Assembly (NCBI GenBank): GCA_934317005.1
Contig: CAKREB010000006.1
Coordinates: forward strand, 62,001-126,000
DNA: 64,000 bases
Direction of reading: 5' to 3'
Origin: an uncultured Lachnospiraceae bacterium
GTDB lineage: Bacteria > Bacillota > Clostridia > Lachnospirales > Lachnospiraceae
How positions within the stretch are numbered: position 1 is the stretch's first letter; the number at the start of each line of letters is the position of its first letter. Shown here one piece after another: positions 26,045-34,342 of this stretch. The translations under genes were made by a program, and so were the position numbers. The notes under the pieces are model-generated. The model searched no databases. It had not been told where the DNA came from and saw only the letters and a program-made list of their open reading frames with translations.

Positions 26045-27403
26045 ATGAAGACACCGATAGCAGATTTTGTACAACAATATATTACATCTGATATGACAAG
26101 ATTTCACATGCCCGGACATAAAGGGCATGTGTTTTTTGGATGCGAACCATATGACATTACAGAAATCAGTGGTGCGGATGTTTTGCATCATGGGGATGGC
26201 ATCATTAAGGAAAGCGAAAGATTTGCTTCGCAGCTGTTTGGAAGCGGAGCAACCTTTTATTCTACAGAAGGTTCGACTCTGTGTGTGAAATCTATGCTGG
26301 CAATTCTTTGTATGGAAAGAAGAAAAAGTGACGAATCATCCTATATTCTTGCGGCAAGAAATGTCCATCGCAGTATGATCGATGCCTGTGCTCTTTTGAA
26401 TCTGGATGTTCACTTTCTGCCGGTTACAAAAAAGACAAGTCTGTGCAGCTGTGTAGTTCAGGCAAAAGAGCTGGATACTGTGCTGCGTCAGGAAGAAAAA
26501 AAGCCTCTTGGAGTATATATTACCTCTCCGGATTATCTGGGGCAGATTGCGGATGTGCGGTCTTTGTCTAAGGTGTGCCAAAAATGGGACACACCTCTTT
26601 TAGTAGATAATGCACATGGAGCGTATCTGCATTTTTTAAAGGAGCCGATTCATCCAATGGATCTGGGAGCGGCAATGTGCAGCGATTCTGCGCATAAAAC
26701 GCTTCCGGTATTGACAGGAGGAGCGTATCTGCACATCCATCCTGATTATGTGGAACGTTTTGCACCATATGCAGAGCAGGCGATGACGCTATTTGGTTCG
26801 ACAAGTCCTTCCTATCTGATTATGCAGTCATTGGATCTTTGCAATGCGTATCTTAAGCGGCAATATTGTGAACATTTGCAGGAGCTGATTGTTAAGATAG
26901 AACAGAAAAAAAGGTACTACTGTGGACAGGGGATTCCCATCACGGCATCCGAACCGTTAAAAATCGTAGTACATGCGATGCAAAATGGGTATTCCGGTGA
27001 ACAGATCGCACAGGAGCTGCGCACTTTTGAAATTGAATGTGAGTATGCAGATGATCAGAGTGTTGTGCTGATGGCAACGCCGGAAAATACAGAGAAGGAC
27101 TGGGAACGGTTGGATCAGTGGGCTTTGCATAGTATGCTGAGAAAAAAACGCAGCATATCTTTGACAGAAAAACAATCTGTCGTTGCGAACGGAGAGCGTG
27201 TCATGTCCATTCGTGAAGCAGTTTTTTCTGCCAGTGAAGAGATTCCGGTGATAGAAGCGGAAGGAAGGGTGTGTGCGGCAGAAACAGTGGCATGTCCTCC
27301 GGCTATTCCGATTGCTGTCAGCGGGGAACGGATTAACAGACAGATGATAGAGCAGTTTCTGGCATATGGAATCGATACGGTTCCGGTTGTGCGCAAAGTG
27401 TGA
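26045..27403 (+). CDS. Orn/Lys/Arg decarboxylase-family PLP enzyme
   Basis: A 452-residue PLP enzyme of the fold-type I decarboxylase family related to B. subtilis YaaO/SpeA. Visible are FHMPGHKGH near 20-28, DNAHGAYLHF near 186-195 and SDSAHKTLPVLTGGAY, which holds the cofactor lysine, near 215-230. The substrate (arginine, lysine or ornithine) cannot be decided. The start at 26045 follows TGGAG. It is 19 bases after psd, an unusual place, since relatives often sit with tmk and holB. No transporter accompanies it. Confidence 0.85.
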   Translation: MKTPIADFVQQYITSDMTRFHMPGHKGHVFFGCEPYDITEISGADVLHHGDGIIKESERFASQLFGSGATFYSTEGSTLCVKSMLAILCMERRKSDESSYILAARNVHRSMIDACALLNLDVHFLPVTKKTSLCSCVVQAKELDTVLRQEEKKPLGVYITSPDYLGQIADVRSLSKVCQKWDTPLLVDNAHGAYLHFLKEPIHPMDLGAAMCSDSAHKTLPVLTGGAYLHIHPDYVERFAPYAEQAMTLFGSTSPSYLIMQSLDLCNAYLKRQYCEHLQELIVKIEQKKRYYCGQGIPITASEPLKIVVHAMQNGYSGEQIAQELRTFEIECEYADDQSVVLMATPENTEKDWERLDQWALHSMLRKKRSISLTEKQSVVANGERVMSIREAVFSASEEIPVIEAEGRVCAAETVACPPAIPIAVSGERINRQMIEQFLAYGIDTVPVVRKV

Positions 27404-27466
27404 CAAAAGCTTAGGATTAGCAGATATATTTATGCGAAAGACAAGGATAAAACAAAGAGTTACTAC

Positions 27467-27495
27467 TTGTCACAAAGACGGGCATTTGCTATACT
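27467..27495 (+). promoter_or_regulatory. Putative promoter of galM
   Basis: TTGTCA (27467-27472) and TATACT (27490-27495) are spaced by 17 bases, leaving a leader of about 145 bases before galM. The leader shows no recognised riboswitch; an open frame runs in phase with galM through it. Confidence 0.65.
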
Positions 27496-27647
27496 CAAGC
27501 TAATGATAATTTATGTAGTTGCACGGTGATAACTGCATAAAATACCGAAAGGGAGTAACAGGCAAAAAAGAAAGAAAAAACATGATATCTGTGTGCACCG
27601 GATATGATGCTGTATCAGAAAAAACGTGTACAGAAAAGAGGAAAAAT

Positions 27648-28712
27648 ATGGCAATTAAAAAAGAACAGTTTGGGATAACAAAAAATCAGGAAACAGTGAC
27701 AAAGTATACTCTGACAAACCATCAGGGCATGCAGGTGTCATTGATCAATCTTGGAGCGGTAATTACAGAGATTGTTGTACCGGATAAGAATGGTGTGATG
27801 GAAAATGTAGCATTGGGCTTTGATACGGTACAGGATTATGAAACGAATAAGCCGGCTTTTGGTGCGGTGATCGGCAGAGTGGCAAACAGAATTGCGAATG
27901 GTTCGTTTACATTGAATGGAAAAAAATATACATTGGATCAGAATGATGAAACAAACTGTCTGCACGGTGGCTTTACCCGATATGAGAGAAGTATGTATGA
28001 AGCAGAGTGTACCGAAAGAGAGGACTCTGACAGCGTTTCTTTCACAAGATTAAGTCCTGATATGGAACAGGGATTTCCGGGAAATTTAACAGTGACGGTA
28101 ACATATACATTAAATGATGACAATGAGCTGATGTTAGAATATTATGCAGTCTGTGATGCAGATACGGTGATCAATCTGACAAATCACTGCTACTTTAATA
28201 TCGGAAAGGGTGGTCATAAATGTGCAAATGTATTAGACCACACACTTCAGATTTTTGCAGATTTTTATACACCGGTAGATGAGATTCTGATTCCGACAGG
28301 CGAGATCCGTTCGGTAGAAAACACAGCGTTAGACTTTAGAACACCATATCGGATTGGCGAGAGAATTGGAACAGCTACAGCAGATGAAAGCATCGTAGCA
28401 GGATATGATCACAATTATGTGTTGGGGGATCATGATGGAGAGGTTTCGCGTGCGGTTGTATATAGCGACAAGGAGAGTGGACGTGTTATGGAAGTGTTTA
28501 CTGATTTTCCGGGAATGCAGGTATATTCTGCCGCTGAATTGGATATTCCAAATGGAAAAGACGGTATGCATTATGGAAACTTTGGTGCCATCTGTTTTGA
28601 AACACAGAACTATCCGGATGCTGTAAACCAGACTGGATTTCCGGATGCTGTACTGAAGGCAGGAGAGGAGTATGAGAGAACAGCGGTATTCCGCTTTGGC
28701 GTAATAGAATAA
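27648..28712 (+). CDS. galM: Galactose mutarotase (aldose 1-epimerase)
   Basis: Interconverts alpha and beta anomers of galactose or glucose. The 354-residue product shows NRIANGSFTLNGKKY near 83-97, the catalytic-His region LTNHCYFNIG near 178-187, GYDHNYVLG near 255-263, and a C-terminal CFETQNYPDAVN with the catalytic-Glu region. The start at 27648 (MAIKKEQ) follows AGAGG; upstream in-frame ATG and TTG codons would add 22-43 residues unrelated to the family. No other Leloir gene is adjacent. Confidence 0.92.
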   Translation: MAIKKEQFGITKNQETVTKYTLTNHQGMQVSLINLGAVITEIVVPDKNGVMENVALGFDTVQDYETNKPAFGAVIGRVANRIANGSFTLNGKKYTLDQNDETNCLHGGFTRYERSMYEAECTEREDSDSVSFTRLSPDMEQGFPGNLTVTVTYTLNDDNELMLEYYAVCDADTVINLTNHCYFNIGKGGHKCANVLDHTLQIFADFYTPVDEILIPTGEIRSVENTALDFRTPYRIGERIGTATADESIVAGYDHNYVLGDHDGEVSRAVVYSDKESGRVMEVFTDFPGMQVYSAAELDIPNGKDGMHYGNFGAICFETQNYPDAVNQTGFPDAVLKAGEEYERTAVFRFGVIE

Positions 28713-28747
28713 TTTCTACTAAGACGGAAATGAGGTTTTGCACAACA

Positions 28748-29779
28748 ATGGATAGAAAAAATAAAGTACTGGTAGTAGATGATAATGAGGCAAATACTAT
28801 GGTGCTGTCTTCTATGCTTGAACGGCTGGGCTTTGAAGTAGATGAGGCGGGCTCCGGCATGGAAGCAATCGACCATTGCTGCCAGAAGGAATATGATCTG
28901 ATATTTATGGATCATCTGATGCCGGAAATGGACGGAATAGAAACGGTAAAGCAGCTTGTATTTATTACAAAACAATCGAGAGAGTCGGTTATCATAGGCG
29001 TATCTGCGACAATTGATGAGGAAGTGACACAGGCATTTATGGAAGCCGGTGCCAGTGGGATGTTAGAAAAACCGGTATTGCTGGAAAAATTAGAAGAAAA
29101 GTTACGTGCTTTGGGCTTTGCTTCTTCAGAAGCAGATAGGGGCACGGAGATTTCTGCACAGCAAAATGATATTGGAACTTTGGTATCCTGCGTAGAAGGA
29201 TTAGATTATCAAAAAGGGATTGAGATATTATCCGGAAACGTAGAAAGCTATATGAAGGTATTGGCTGTGAGTGTGAAAAATATCGAGCAGAATTACAATT
29301 CCATTGATCTGTTAAAGGGAACCAGACAGGTGGAAAGCTTTGCACTGCCATTTCACAGCCTGAAAGGGATTTTCCTAAATATTGGAGCAGATAAGCTGGC
29401 AGCAGTTTCCAAAGATCTGGAGATGGCTTCCAAAGAAAAAGAACTGGCATATATTCAGGACAGACTGGATGCTTATATGGAGCAGGTGCGGTTGTTTTGT
29501 GAACAGCTTCAAGGGGCATGCGAAAAATATATGCAGGGAAAGCAGGAGAAGCAGGGTGGCAAAACGATATCAGCATCAGAATGGGTACAGGATTTGCAGA
29601 TATTAAAGCAACATATCGAAGATTTTGAGTATATTGAAATAACGGAAAAGTTAGATGAGATGCTTTTGACAGATGATATGCAGAGAAAAGAAGGACTGAA
29701 GGAAGTTTCAGACGCTATTGGGGATTTTGATTATGATAAAGCATTAGAAGCGGTTGAAAAGATGATTACTGCTAATTGA
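28748..29779 (+). CDS. Receiver-HPt two-component protein
   Basis: A 343-residue signalling protein. Residues 1-120 form a receiver domain with acidic pair Asp-11/Asp-12, phosphoacceptor Asp-55 in FMDHLMPEMDG, and the conserved Lys in EKPV. A C-terminal region has an HPt-like motif, FHSLKGIFLNIGADKL, with His-203 as probable phosphate carrier, followed by helical sequence. No output DNA-binding domain is present. It lies 35 bases after galM, but no histidine kinase is in the window. The start is uncertain; an in-frame ATG at 28730 also exists. Confidence 0.82.
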   Translation: MDRKNKVLVVDDNEANTMVLSSMLERLGFEVDEAGSGMEAIDHCCQKEYDLIFMDHLMPEMDGIETVKQLVFITKQSRESVIIGVSATIDEEVTQAFMEAGASGMLEKPVLLEKLEEKLRALGFASSEADRGTEISAQQNDIGTLVSCVEGLDYQKGIEILSGNVESYMKVLAVSVKNIEQNYNSIDLLKGTRQVESFALPFHSLKGIFLNIGADKLAAVSKDLEMASKEKELAYIQDRLDAYMEQVRLFCEQLQGACEKYMQGKQEKQGGKTISASEWVQDLQILKQHIEDFEYIEITEKLDEMLLTDDMQRKEGLKEVSDAIGDFDYDKALEAVEKMITAN

Positions 29780-29789
29780 TAAAGCATAT

Positions 29790-29814
29790 ATATTCTTTTG
29801 AATATCAAATTTTT
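29790..29814 (+). terminator. Weak terminator after the REC-HPt gene
   Basis: ATATTC (29790-29795) and GAATAT (29800-29805) enclose a TTTT loop and are followed by five T's at 29810-29814. The stem is short and AT-only, so efficiency may be low. Confidence 0.4.
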
Positions 29815-29844
29815 ATCGGTAAAAAGGTGCTTAAAAAGAGGAGA

Positions 29845-29872
29845 GGTCTGACAGAATAAACTCTGCCAGACC
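29845..29872. other. Intergenic hairpin
   Basis: GGTCTG-CAG pairs with CTG-CAGACC around one mismatch and an 8-base loop. No T run follows on the plus strand, so it may be part of the leader of the next gene rather than a terminator. The rest of 29815-30050 is AT-rich with no gene seen. Confidence 0.4.
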
Positions 29873-30050
29873 GATTATGAAAAAACTTTGTAAGCAACTT
29901 ATGTATTTATCATAATGTGATTTTGTGTTCATGTTGTGGAAAGAATATGAAAATTCTGTTAAAAAAGACCATTGGTTTTAATCTGTAGCTGAGCGTGTGC
30001 AGCACAGATGCTTTGATGTGTAAAAACATGCGCGGAAATGAGGAAAAAAT

Positions 30051-30497
30051 ATGAATGTTTTTCAGCGATGTCTGAGAAGGCAGATGGGAAATAGCAGATA
30101 CTCTGACTATATACAGACTTGTCGGAAGAATTTTTCGGATAGTAATATTTCACATCTCGCATCGCAGAGCAAGCCTATTTTTGATGATATGTACGAACAG
30201 CTCAAAGAGGAAAATAAAGGGAAAATCGCAGAACGGATGAAAGATCTGATGGAAACGCTTACAACAGCATTTCGGATCACACGATATTTTGCAGTTGTTT
30301 TTGGAACATATCTTTTAGCAAATATTGTGCTGTTATCCTTAGAATTAAATTATTATGTGACATGCATCAGTATCGTACTTATGGGAATCTGCTTTTTATA
30401 TAAGCTGGTAGAATTTGTCAGCAATAAGTACTGTGTACTGGATGCATATCTTTTTATGATCTATAAGTCGGTGTTGGAAAAAATTGCAAAAGACTAA
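30051..30497 (+). CDS. Two-span membrane protein of unknown function
   Basis: A 148-residue protein with GAGG before its ATG. Residues 1-75 are polar and basic, two hydrophobic helices lie at about 82-105 and 108-128, and a short tail follows. No recognised family. It converges on the HAD phosphatase gene so tightly that both stop codons lie in the shared bases CTAA (30494-30497). Confidence 0.7.
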   Translation: MNVFQRCLRRQMGNSRYSDYIQTCRKNFSDSNISHLASQSKPIFDDMYEQLKEENKGKIAERMKDLMETLTTAFRITRYFAVVFGTYLLANIVLLSLELNYYVTCISIVLMGICFLYKLVEFVSNKYCVLDAYLFMIYKSVLEKIAKD

Positions 30498-31294
30498 ATC
30501 AGTTCAAAATGCTGCATGGCATGTAAAATGCCATCTTCCATCACAGAATCCGTGACATAATCTACAATCGGAAAAAGTTCTTTGGCACCATTTCCCATCG
30601 CAATACTGCAGCCTGCATATTCAAGCATGGGGAGGTCGTTGGTGCTGTCACCGATCGCAATCGTATCTTTGTGGTCAATCTGAAAATACTCTTCTAAGAA
30701 GCGCATTCCGCTGGCTTTGGAATCTTCTTTTGGCATCACTTCATAAAATCCGTTCTTACGGTCGATAAAGGTTAAAACATCTTTAAACTGTGTATAAAAG
30801 GCATCGAAGTTATGGTCGTTACCCAAAGCAAGACAAAACTTATCAAAGGTCAGATCGTGCTCTTTTTCGGGGGTAACGGTGCGAAAAGCATCTGCGATCT
30901 GCTTTTGGTGTTCTTCTTTAAAGGTTTTAATACGTGTCTGGTATGGAAGTGAGCTATAGTATACATGGTTTGTTCCCTCTAACAGCCATTCCAGATGGCA
31001 GTTTCTAAGACCGGTTAAAATCTCATTTCCCAAAGTGGGTGGAATGGTATGTGTATAAAGCTCTTTATTATTATATAAAATATAGGTGCCACATCCGCAG
31101 ACATAGCCGTCAAACTGTAACTGACGGATCCGGTCTTCGATTTCACAGTATGCCCGGCCGGTATTGATAAAGCAGATATGTCCATGCTCCTGTAAGGCAC
31201 GAAGAGTTTTTGGAAAACTTTCCGGAATAATACGGTCTTTGGTTCCTTCTGTAATAATTGTGCCGTCAATATCAAAGAAGATTAGTTTTCTCAT
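30494..31294 (-). CDS. Cof-type HAD-superfamily phosphatase
   Basis: A 266-residue cytoplasmic hydrolase, probably acting on small phosphorylated metabolites. HAD motif I is FFDIDGTI (nucleophile Asp near 8), motif II is NTGRA near 44, motif III includes the Lys in EDSKASGM near 197, and motif IV is IGDSTNDLPML near 218-228, with a C2B cap between. The start at 31294 follows AAAGGA; the longer frame to 31402 runs through the promoter and is rejected. Confidence 0.88.
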   Translation of the reverse strand: MRKLIFFDIDGTIITEGTKDRIIPESFPKTLRALQEHGHICFINTGRAYCEIEDRIRQLQFDGYVCGCGTYILYNNKELYTHTIPPTLGNEILTGLRNCHLEWLLEGTNHVYYSSLPYQTRIKTFKEEHQKQIADAFRTVTPEKEHDLTFDKFCLALGNDHNFDAFYTQFKDVLTFIDRKNGFYEVMPKEDSKASGMRFLEEYFQIDHKDTIAIGDSTNDLPMLEYAGCSIAMGNGAKELFPIVDYVTDSVMEDGILHAMQHFELI

Positions 31295-31330
31295 AGGTAA
31301 TCCTTTCTTTTTTCGTTCATTCAGTGTATC

Positions 31331-31359
31331 ATTATAAAATAAACAAAACAAAGTTTCAA
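31331..31359 (-). promoter_or_regulatory. Putative promoter of the HAD phosphatase gene
   Basis: On the minus strand, TTGAAA (31359-31354) and a consensus TATAAT (31336-31331) are spaced by 17 bases, about 40 bases before the gene start. It overlaps the region upstream of the divergent radical SAM gene. Confidence 0.65.
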
Positions 31360-31383
31360 GTTGTGTGGAAATGGAGATAACAG

Positions 31384-33234
31384 ATGAAAGATTTTTTGCC
31401 AATCAGCAGGGAAGATATGAAAAAAAGAGGATGGGATGAGGTCGATTTTGTATATGTATGTGGGGATGCTTATGTAGACCATCCATCCTTTGGGGCGGCG
31501 ATCATTACGAGAGTGTTGGAAGCGCATGGTTATCGCATTGGCTTTATTGCACAGCCTGACTGGAAAGATGAGCAGAGTATTCAGATATTTGGAAGACCAC
31601 GTCTTGGATTTCTTGTGTCGGCAGGAAATATGGATTCGATGGTAAATCACTATACGGTATCAAAGAAAAGAAGAAAGCAGGATGCTTATACACCGGGAGG
31701 AAAAATAGGAAAAAGACCGGATTATGCAACTGTAGTATATTGCAACCTGATCCGGAAGGTATATAAAAAGGTGCCGATCATCATAGGCGGGATCGAAGCG
31801 AGTCTGCGCAGACTTGCGCATTATGATTATTGGTCAGATACGTTGAAGCATTCCATTCTGATCGATTCACAGGCAAATATTGCAATCTATGGAATGGGTG
31901 AGCATTCTGTTGTAGAGGTCGCAGATGCTTTAAACAGTGGGATAGATGTGTCAGATATTACATTTATCCGGGGAACGGTTTTTCATGCTAAAAATCTGGA
32001 TAGTGTCTATGATTATCAGGAGCTGCCTTCCTATCAGGAACTTTGTCAGGACAAAAAGGAATACGCAAAAAGCTTTTATATACAGTATTGCAACACGGAT
32101 TCTGTCACGGCAAAGTGTCTGGTGGAATCGTATGGAGATAATGGATATGTGGTACAGAATCCACCTTCCGAACCGCTGACACAATTAGAAATGGATGATA
32201 TCTACGAATTGCCATATATGCGGGCGTATCATCCGAGTTACGAAAAACTTGGCGGAGTTCCGGCACTGGGAGAAATTAAGTTTAGTCTGACCAGTAACCG
32301 CGGCTGCTTTGGCGGCTGCAGCTTTTGCGCACTTACGTTTCATCAGGGCAGGGTGCTTCAGACAAGAAGCCATGAATCTCTGATCAAAGAAGCAGAGCAG
32401 ATGATACAGGAGAAGGATTTTAAAGGATATATTTATGATGTAGGTGGTCCTACGGCAAACTTTAGGGACACTGCCTGCGAAAAACAGAAAAAGTATGGAG
32501 TTTGTGCCAACAAGCAGTGCCTTTTTCCAAAACCCTGTGCTAATCTCAAGGTAGATCACAAGGATTACTTATCGCTTTTGGAAAAGCTTCGGCATCTTCC
32601 GGGAGTAAAGAAAGTGTTTATCCGTTCCGGTATCCGTTTTGACTATGTGATGGCGGATGCAGATGATTCTTTTTTGCGGGAACTGTGCAGGCACTATATC
32701 AGTGGTCAGCTTCGTGTGGCGCCGGAGCATATATCGGATGTAGTGCTAGATAAGATGGGAAAGCCGAGAAACCATGTATATCAGAGTTTTATCAAAAGAT
32801 ATCAGCGGATTAATGCAAAGTATGGAAAGGAACAGTTTGTTGTGCCTTATCTGATGTCATCACATCCGGGTTCTACATTAAAGGAGGCAGTGGAACTGGC
32901 GGAATATTTAAGAGATTTAGGCTATATGCCGGAGCAGGTGCAGGATTTTTATCCGACACCGTCTACCATCTCCACCTGCATGTACTATACCGGGGTGGAT
33001 CCGAGAACGATGGAAAAAGTATATGTGCCTCATAATCCGCATGAAAAGGCAATGCAGCGTGCCTTGATCCAGTATCGCAATCCGAAAAATTATGATCTGG
33101 TCAAGGAAGCACTGCTAAAGGCCGGAAGGCAGGATCTGATCGGATTTGGAAAAGAATGCCTGATTGCACCGCGAAAAGAGCGCTGGAAAGAAGAAGCATG
33201 GAAAAAACATCATAAAAAGAAGCGAAAAGGTTGA
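31384..33234 (+). CDS. YgiQ family radical SAM protein
   Basis: A 616-residue iron-sulfur protein of the YgiQ (UPF0313) family, whose reaction is not established. The N-terminal region resembles a cobalamin-type fold. The radical SAM cluster motif RGCFGGCSFC carries Cys-308, -312 and -315. A late segment PEQVQDFYPTPST is typical of the family, and the C-terminus is Lys-rich. ATG 31384 follows TGGAG. It is divergent from the HAD gene. Confidence 0.92.
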   Translation: MKDFLPISREDMKKRGWDEVDFVYVCGDAYVDHPSFGAAIITRVLEAHGYRIGFIAQPDWKDEQSIQIFGRPRLGFLVSAGNMDSMVNHYTVSKKRRKQDAYTPGGKIGKRPDYATVVYCNLIRKVYKKVPIIIGGIEASLRRLAHYDYWSDTLKHSILIDSQANIAIYGMGEHSVVEVADALNSGIDVSDITFIRGTVFHAKNLDSVYDYQELPSYQELCQDKKEYAKSFYIQYCNTDSVTAKCLVESYGDNGYVVQNPPSEPLTQLEMDDIYELPYMRAYHPSYEKLGGVPALGEIKFSLTSNRGCFGGCSFCALTFHQGRVLQTRSHESLIKEAEQMIQEKDFKGYIYDVGGPTANFRDTACEKQKKYGVCANKQCLFPKPCANLKVDHKDYLSLLEKLRHLPGVKKVFIRSGIRFDYVMADADDSFLRELCRHYISGQLRVAPEHISDVVLDKMGKPRNHVYQSFIKRYQRINAKYGKEQFVVPYLMSSHPGSTLKEAVELAEYLRDLGYMPEQVQDFYPTPSTISTCMYYTGVDPRTMEKVYVPHNPHEKAMQRALIQYRNPKNYDLVKEALLKAGRQDLIGFGKECLIAPRKERWKEEAWKKHHKKKRKG

Positions 33235-33260
33235 TTTTTTCTATAAAACGACGATATAAT
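33231..33260 (+). promoter_or_regulatory. Putative promoter of the FliD-like gene
   Basis: TTGATT (33231-33236) overlaps the YgiQ stop codon, and a consensus TATAAT sits at 33255-33260 after an 18-base spacer. It leaves a leader of about 170 bases with several hairpins. Confidence 0.6.
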
Positions 33261-33436
33261 AAGTGCAAAAGAAAAGGAAGCGGCTGCGGAGCAGACATTT
33301 ACTTTTCTTGCACTTATTAACGAACAAACGAGCTTGCAAAGCAAGCGGAGGAGCTCTGAAAGAGCGGGTTTGTGAGTATACTACAGTAGCAAAAGAAAAG
33401 GAAGCAACTGCGAAGCTTGGGAAAGGAGAGAGTGTT
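33258..33436 (+). promoter_or_regulatory. Highly structured leader before the FliD-like gene
   Basis: Three inverted repeats are visible. A long one pairs 33258-33276 (AATAAGTGC, then GAAAAG) with 33302-33318 (CTTTTCTTGCACTTATT), 17 pairs with a 2-base bulge. A second is GCTTGC-AAA-GCAAGC (33332-33346), and a third is GCTCT-GAA-AGAGC (33353-33365). A 28-base box occurs at both ends of the leader. The first hairpin has no T run. Regulatory RNA or a small palindromic element are both possible. Confidence 0.55.
33265..33416 (+). repeat. Pair of 28-bp direct repeats in the leader
   Basis: Copies at 33265-33292 and 33389-33416 match at 25 of 28 bases, each with the core GCAAAAGAAAAGGAAGC. Both contain an AAAGGAAG-like ribosome-binding sequence, but neither is followed by a well placed start codon. 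Confidence 0.75.
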
Positions 33437-34195
33437 ATGTCATCTGTTTTTGGAACATCAAATAATTATTTTAGTTTTTTCTTTCAATCATCAGACAGCA
33501 ACAGTTATAATATAAATGGAACAGGAAGCACCAGCAGCATGCTGGGAGACTATTCCCTGATCAAGACAGGCTCCTATAAGAAGCTTTTAAAAGCATATTA
33601 TAAGACACAGGGTAGTGATAAGAGTACAGGTACCAGAAGCACTACATCAAAGGAAGAGGCTGATTCTACAGGAACATTATTAAACGTAAAGTCAGATGCA
33701 GAGAACTTAAAAAGTGCTACCGATGCGTTAAAGAAGGGTGCGCTCTATCAGTCAACCGGAAAGGATGAGTCCGGCAACGAAGTTTACGATAGGGAAGGAA
33801 TCAAAAAAGCAGTAAAGCAGTATGTTTCTGCGTACAATTCTTATCTGGATACGGCAGGAAAAGTAGAAAATACCGGCATTTTAAGCAGAACGCTTCGTAT
33901 GGTAAAGACAACGAGTGCCAACCAGAGCCTTTTAAATGAGGTTGGTATTACGATTGGAAAAGATAATAAGCTGACATTGGATGAAGCAAAGTTAGACAAA
34001 GCGCATACGACAACATTGTCTTCGCTGTTTGAAGGATATGGTTCGTATGGAAGCACTGTTTCACAGAAAGCTTCTGAAAGCTATAAGCTTGCAAACAGTG
34101 CAGCATATTCCAACACGCATGCATCATCCTATACATACAGAGGTTCATACTCTATCATGGGAACATCAAATAATAAGATGGATCAGTATATGTAG
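33437..34195 (+). CDS. FliD C-terminal-like protein of unknown role
   Basis: A 252-residue Ser/Thr/Tyr/Asn-rich protein with no signal peptide or cysteine. The segment GITIGKDNKLTLDEAKLDKA near residues 172-191 resembles the C-terminal domain of flagellar cap protein FliD. The rest, AYNSYLDTAGKVENTGILSR near 136-155, also fits that domain. It lacks the FliD N-terminus. AAAGGAGAG upstream fixes the start at 33437, although the frame stays open upstream. A strong terminator follows, so the gene is monocistronic. No flagellar gene is nearby. Confidence 0.65.
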   Translation: MSSVFGTSNNYFSFFFQSSDSNSYNINGTGSTSSMLGDYSLIKTGSYKKLLKAYYKTQGSDKSTGTRSTTSKEEADSTGTLLNVKSDAENLKSATDALKKGALYQSTGKDESGNEVYDREGIKKAVKQYVSAYNSYLDTAGKVENTGILSRTLRMVKTTSANQSLLNEVGITIGKDNKLTLDEAKLDKAHTTTLSSLFEGYGSYGSTVSQKASESYKLANSAAYSNTHASSYTYRGSYSIMGTSNNKMDQYM

Positions 34196-34233
34196 CAAAA
34201 GCCGGATATGCATCACAGATAGAAAAGACAATA

Positions 34234-34273
34234 GAGGAATACTAATGTTTTTGGTAGTATTCCTCTTATTTTT
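34234..34273 (+). terminator. Strong Rho-independent terminator
   Basis: GAGGAATACTA (34234-34244) pairs perfectly with TAGTATTCCTC (34255-34265) around a 10-base loop, followed by TTATTTTT. It ends the FliD-like transcript. Confidence 0.9.
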
Positions 34274-34342
34274 GTGTTATACTATAAAATGTTTGTAAAA
34301 ATGTCCGTTAAGAAATGTTGATATGTGAAATGGAGGAAAAAC

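Noticed and set aside
27496..27647. Riboswitch in the galM leader
   Set aside because: No known aptamer core was recognised, and the leader is open in the galM frame without clear stems.
33263..33436. N-terminal extension of the FliD-like protein by 58 codons
   Set aside because: The frame is open, but the strong AAAGGAGAG before 33437 and the hairpin-rich, basic upstream sequence favour the internal start.
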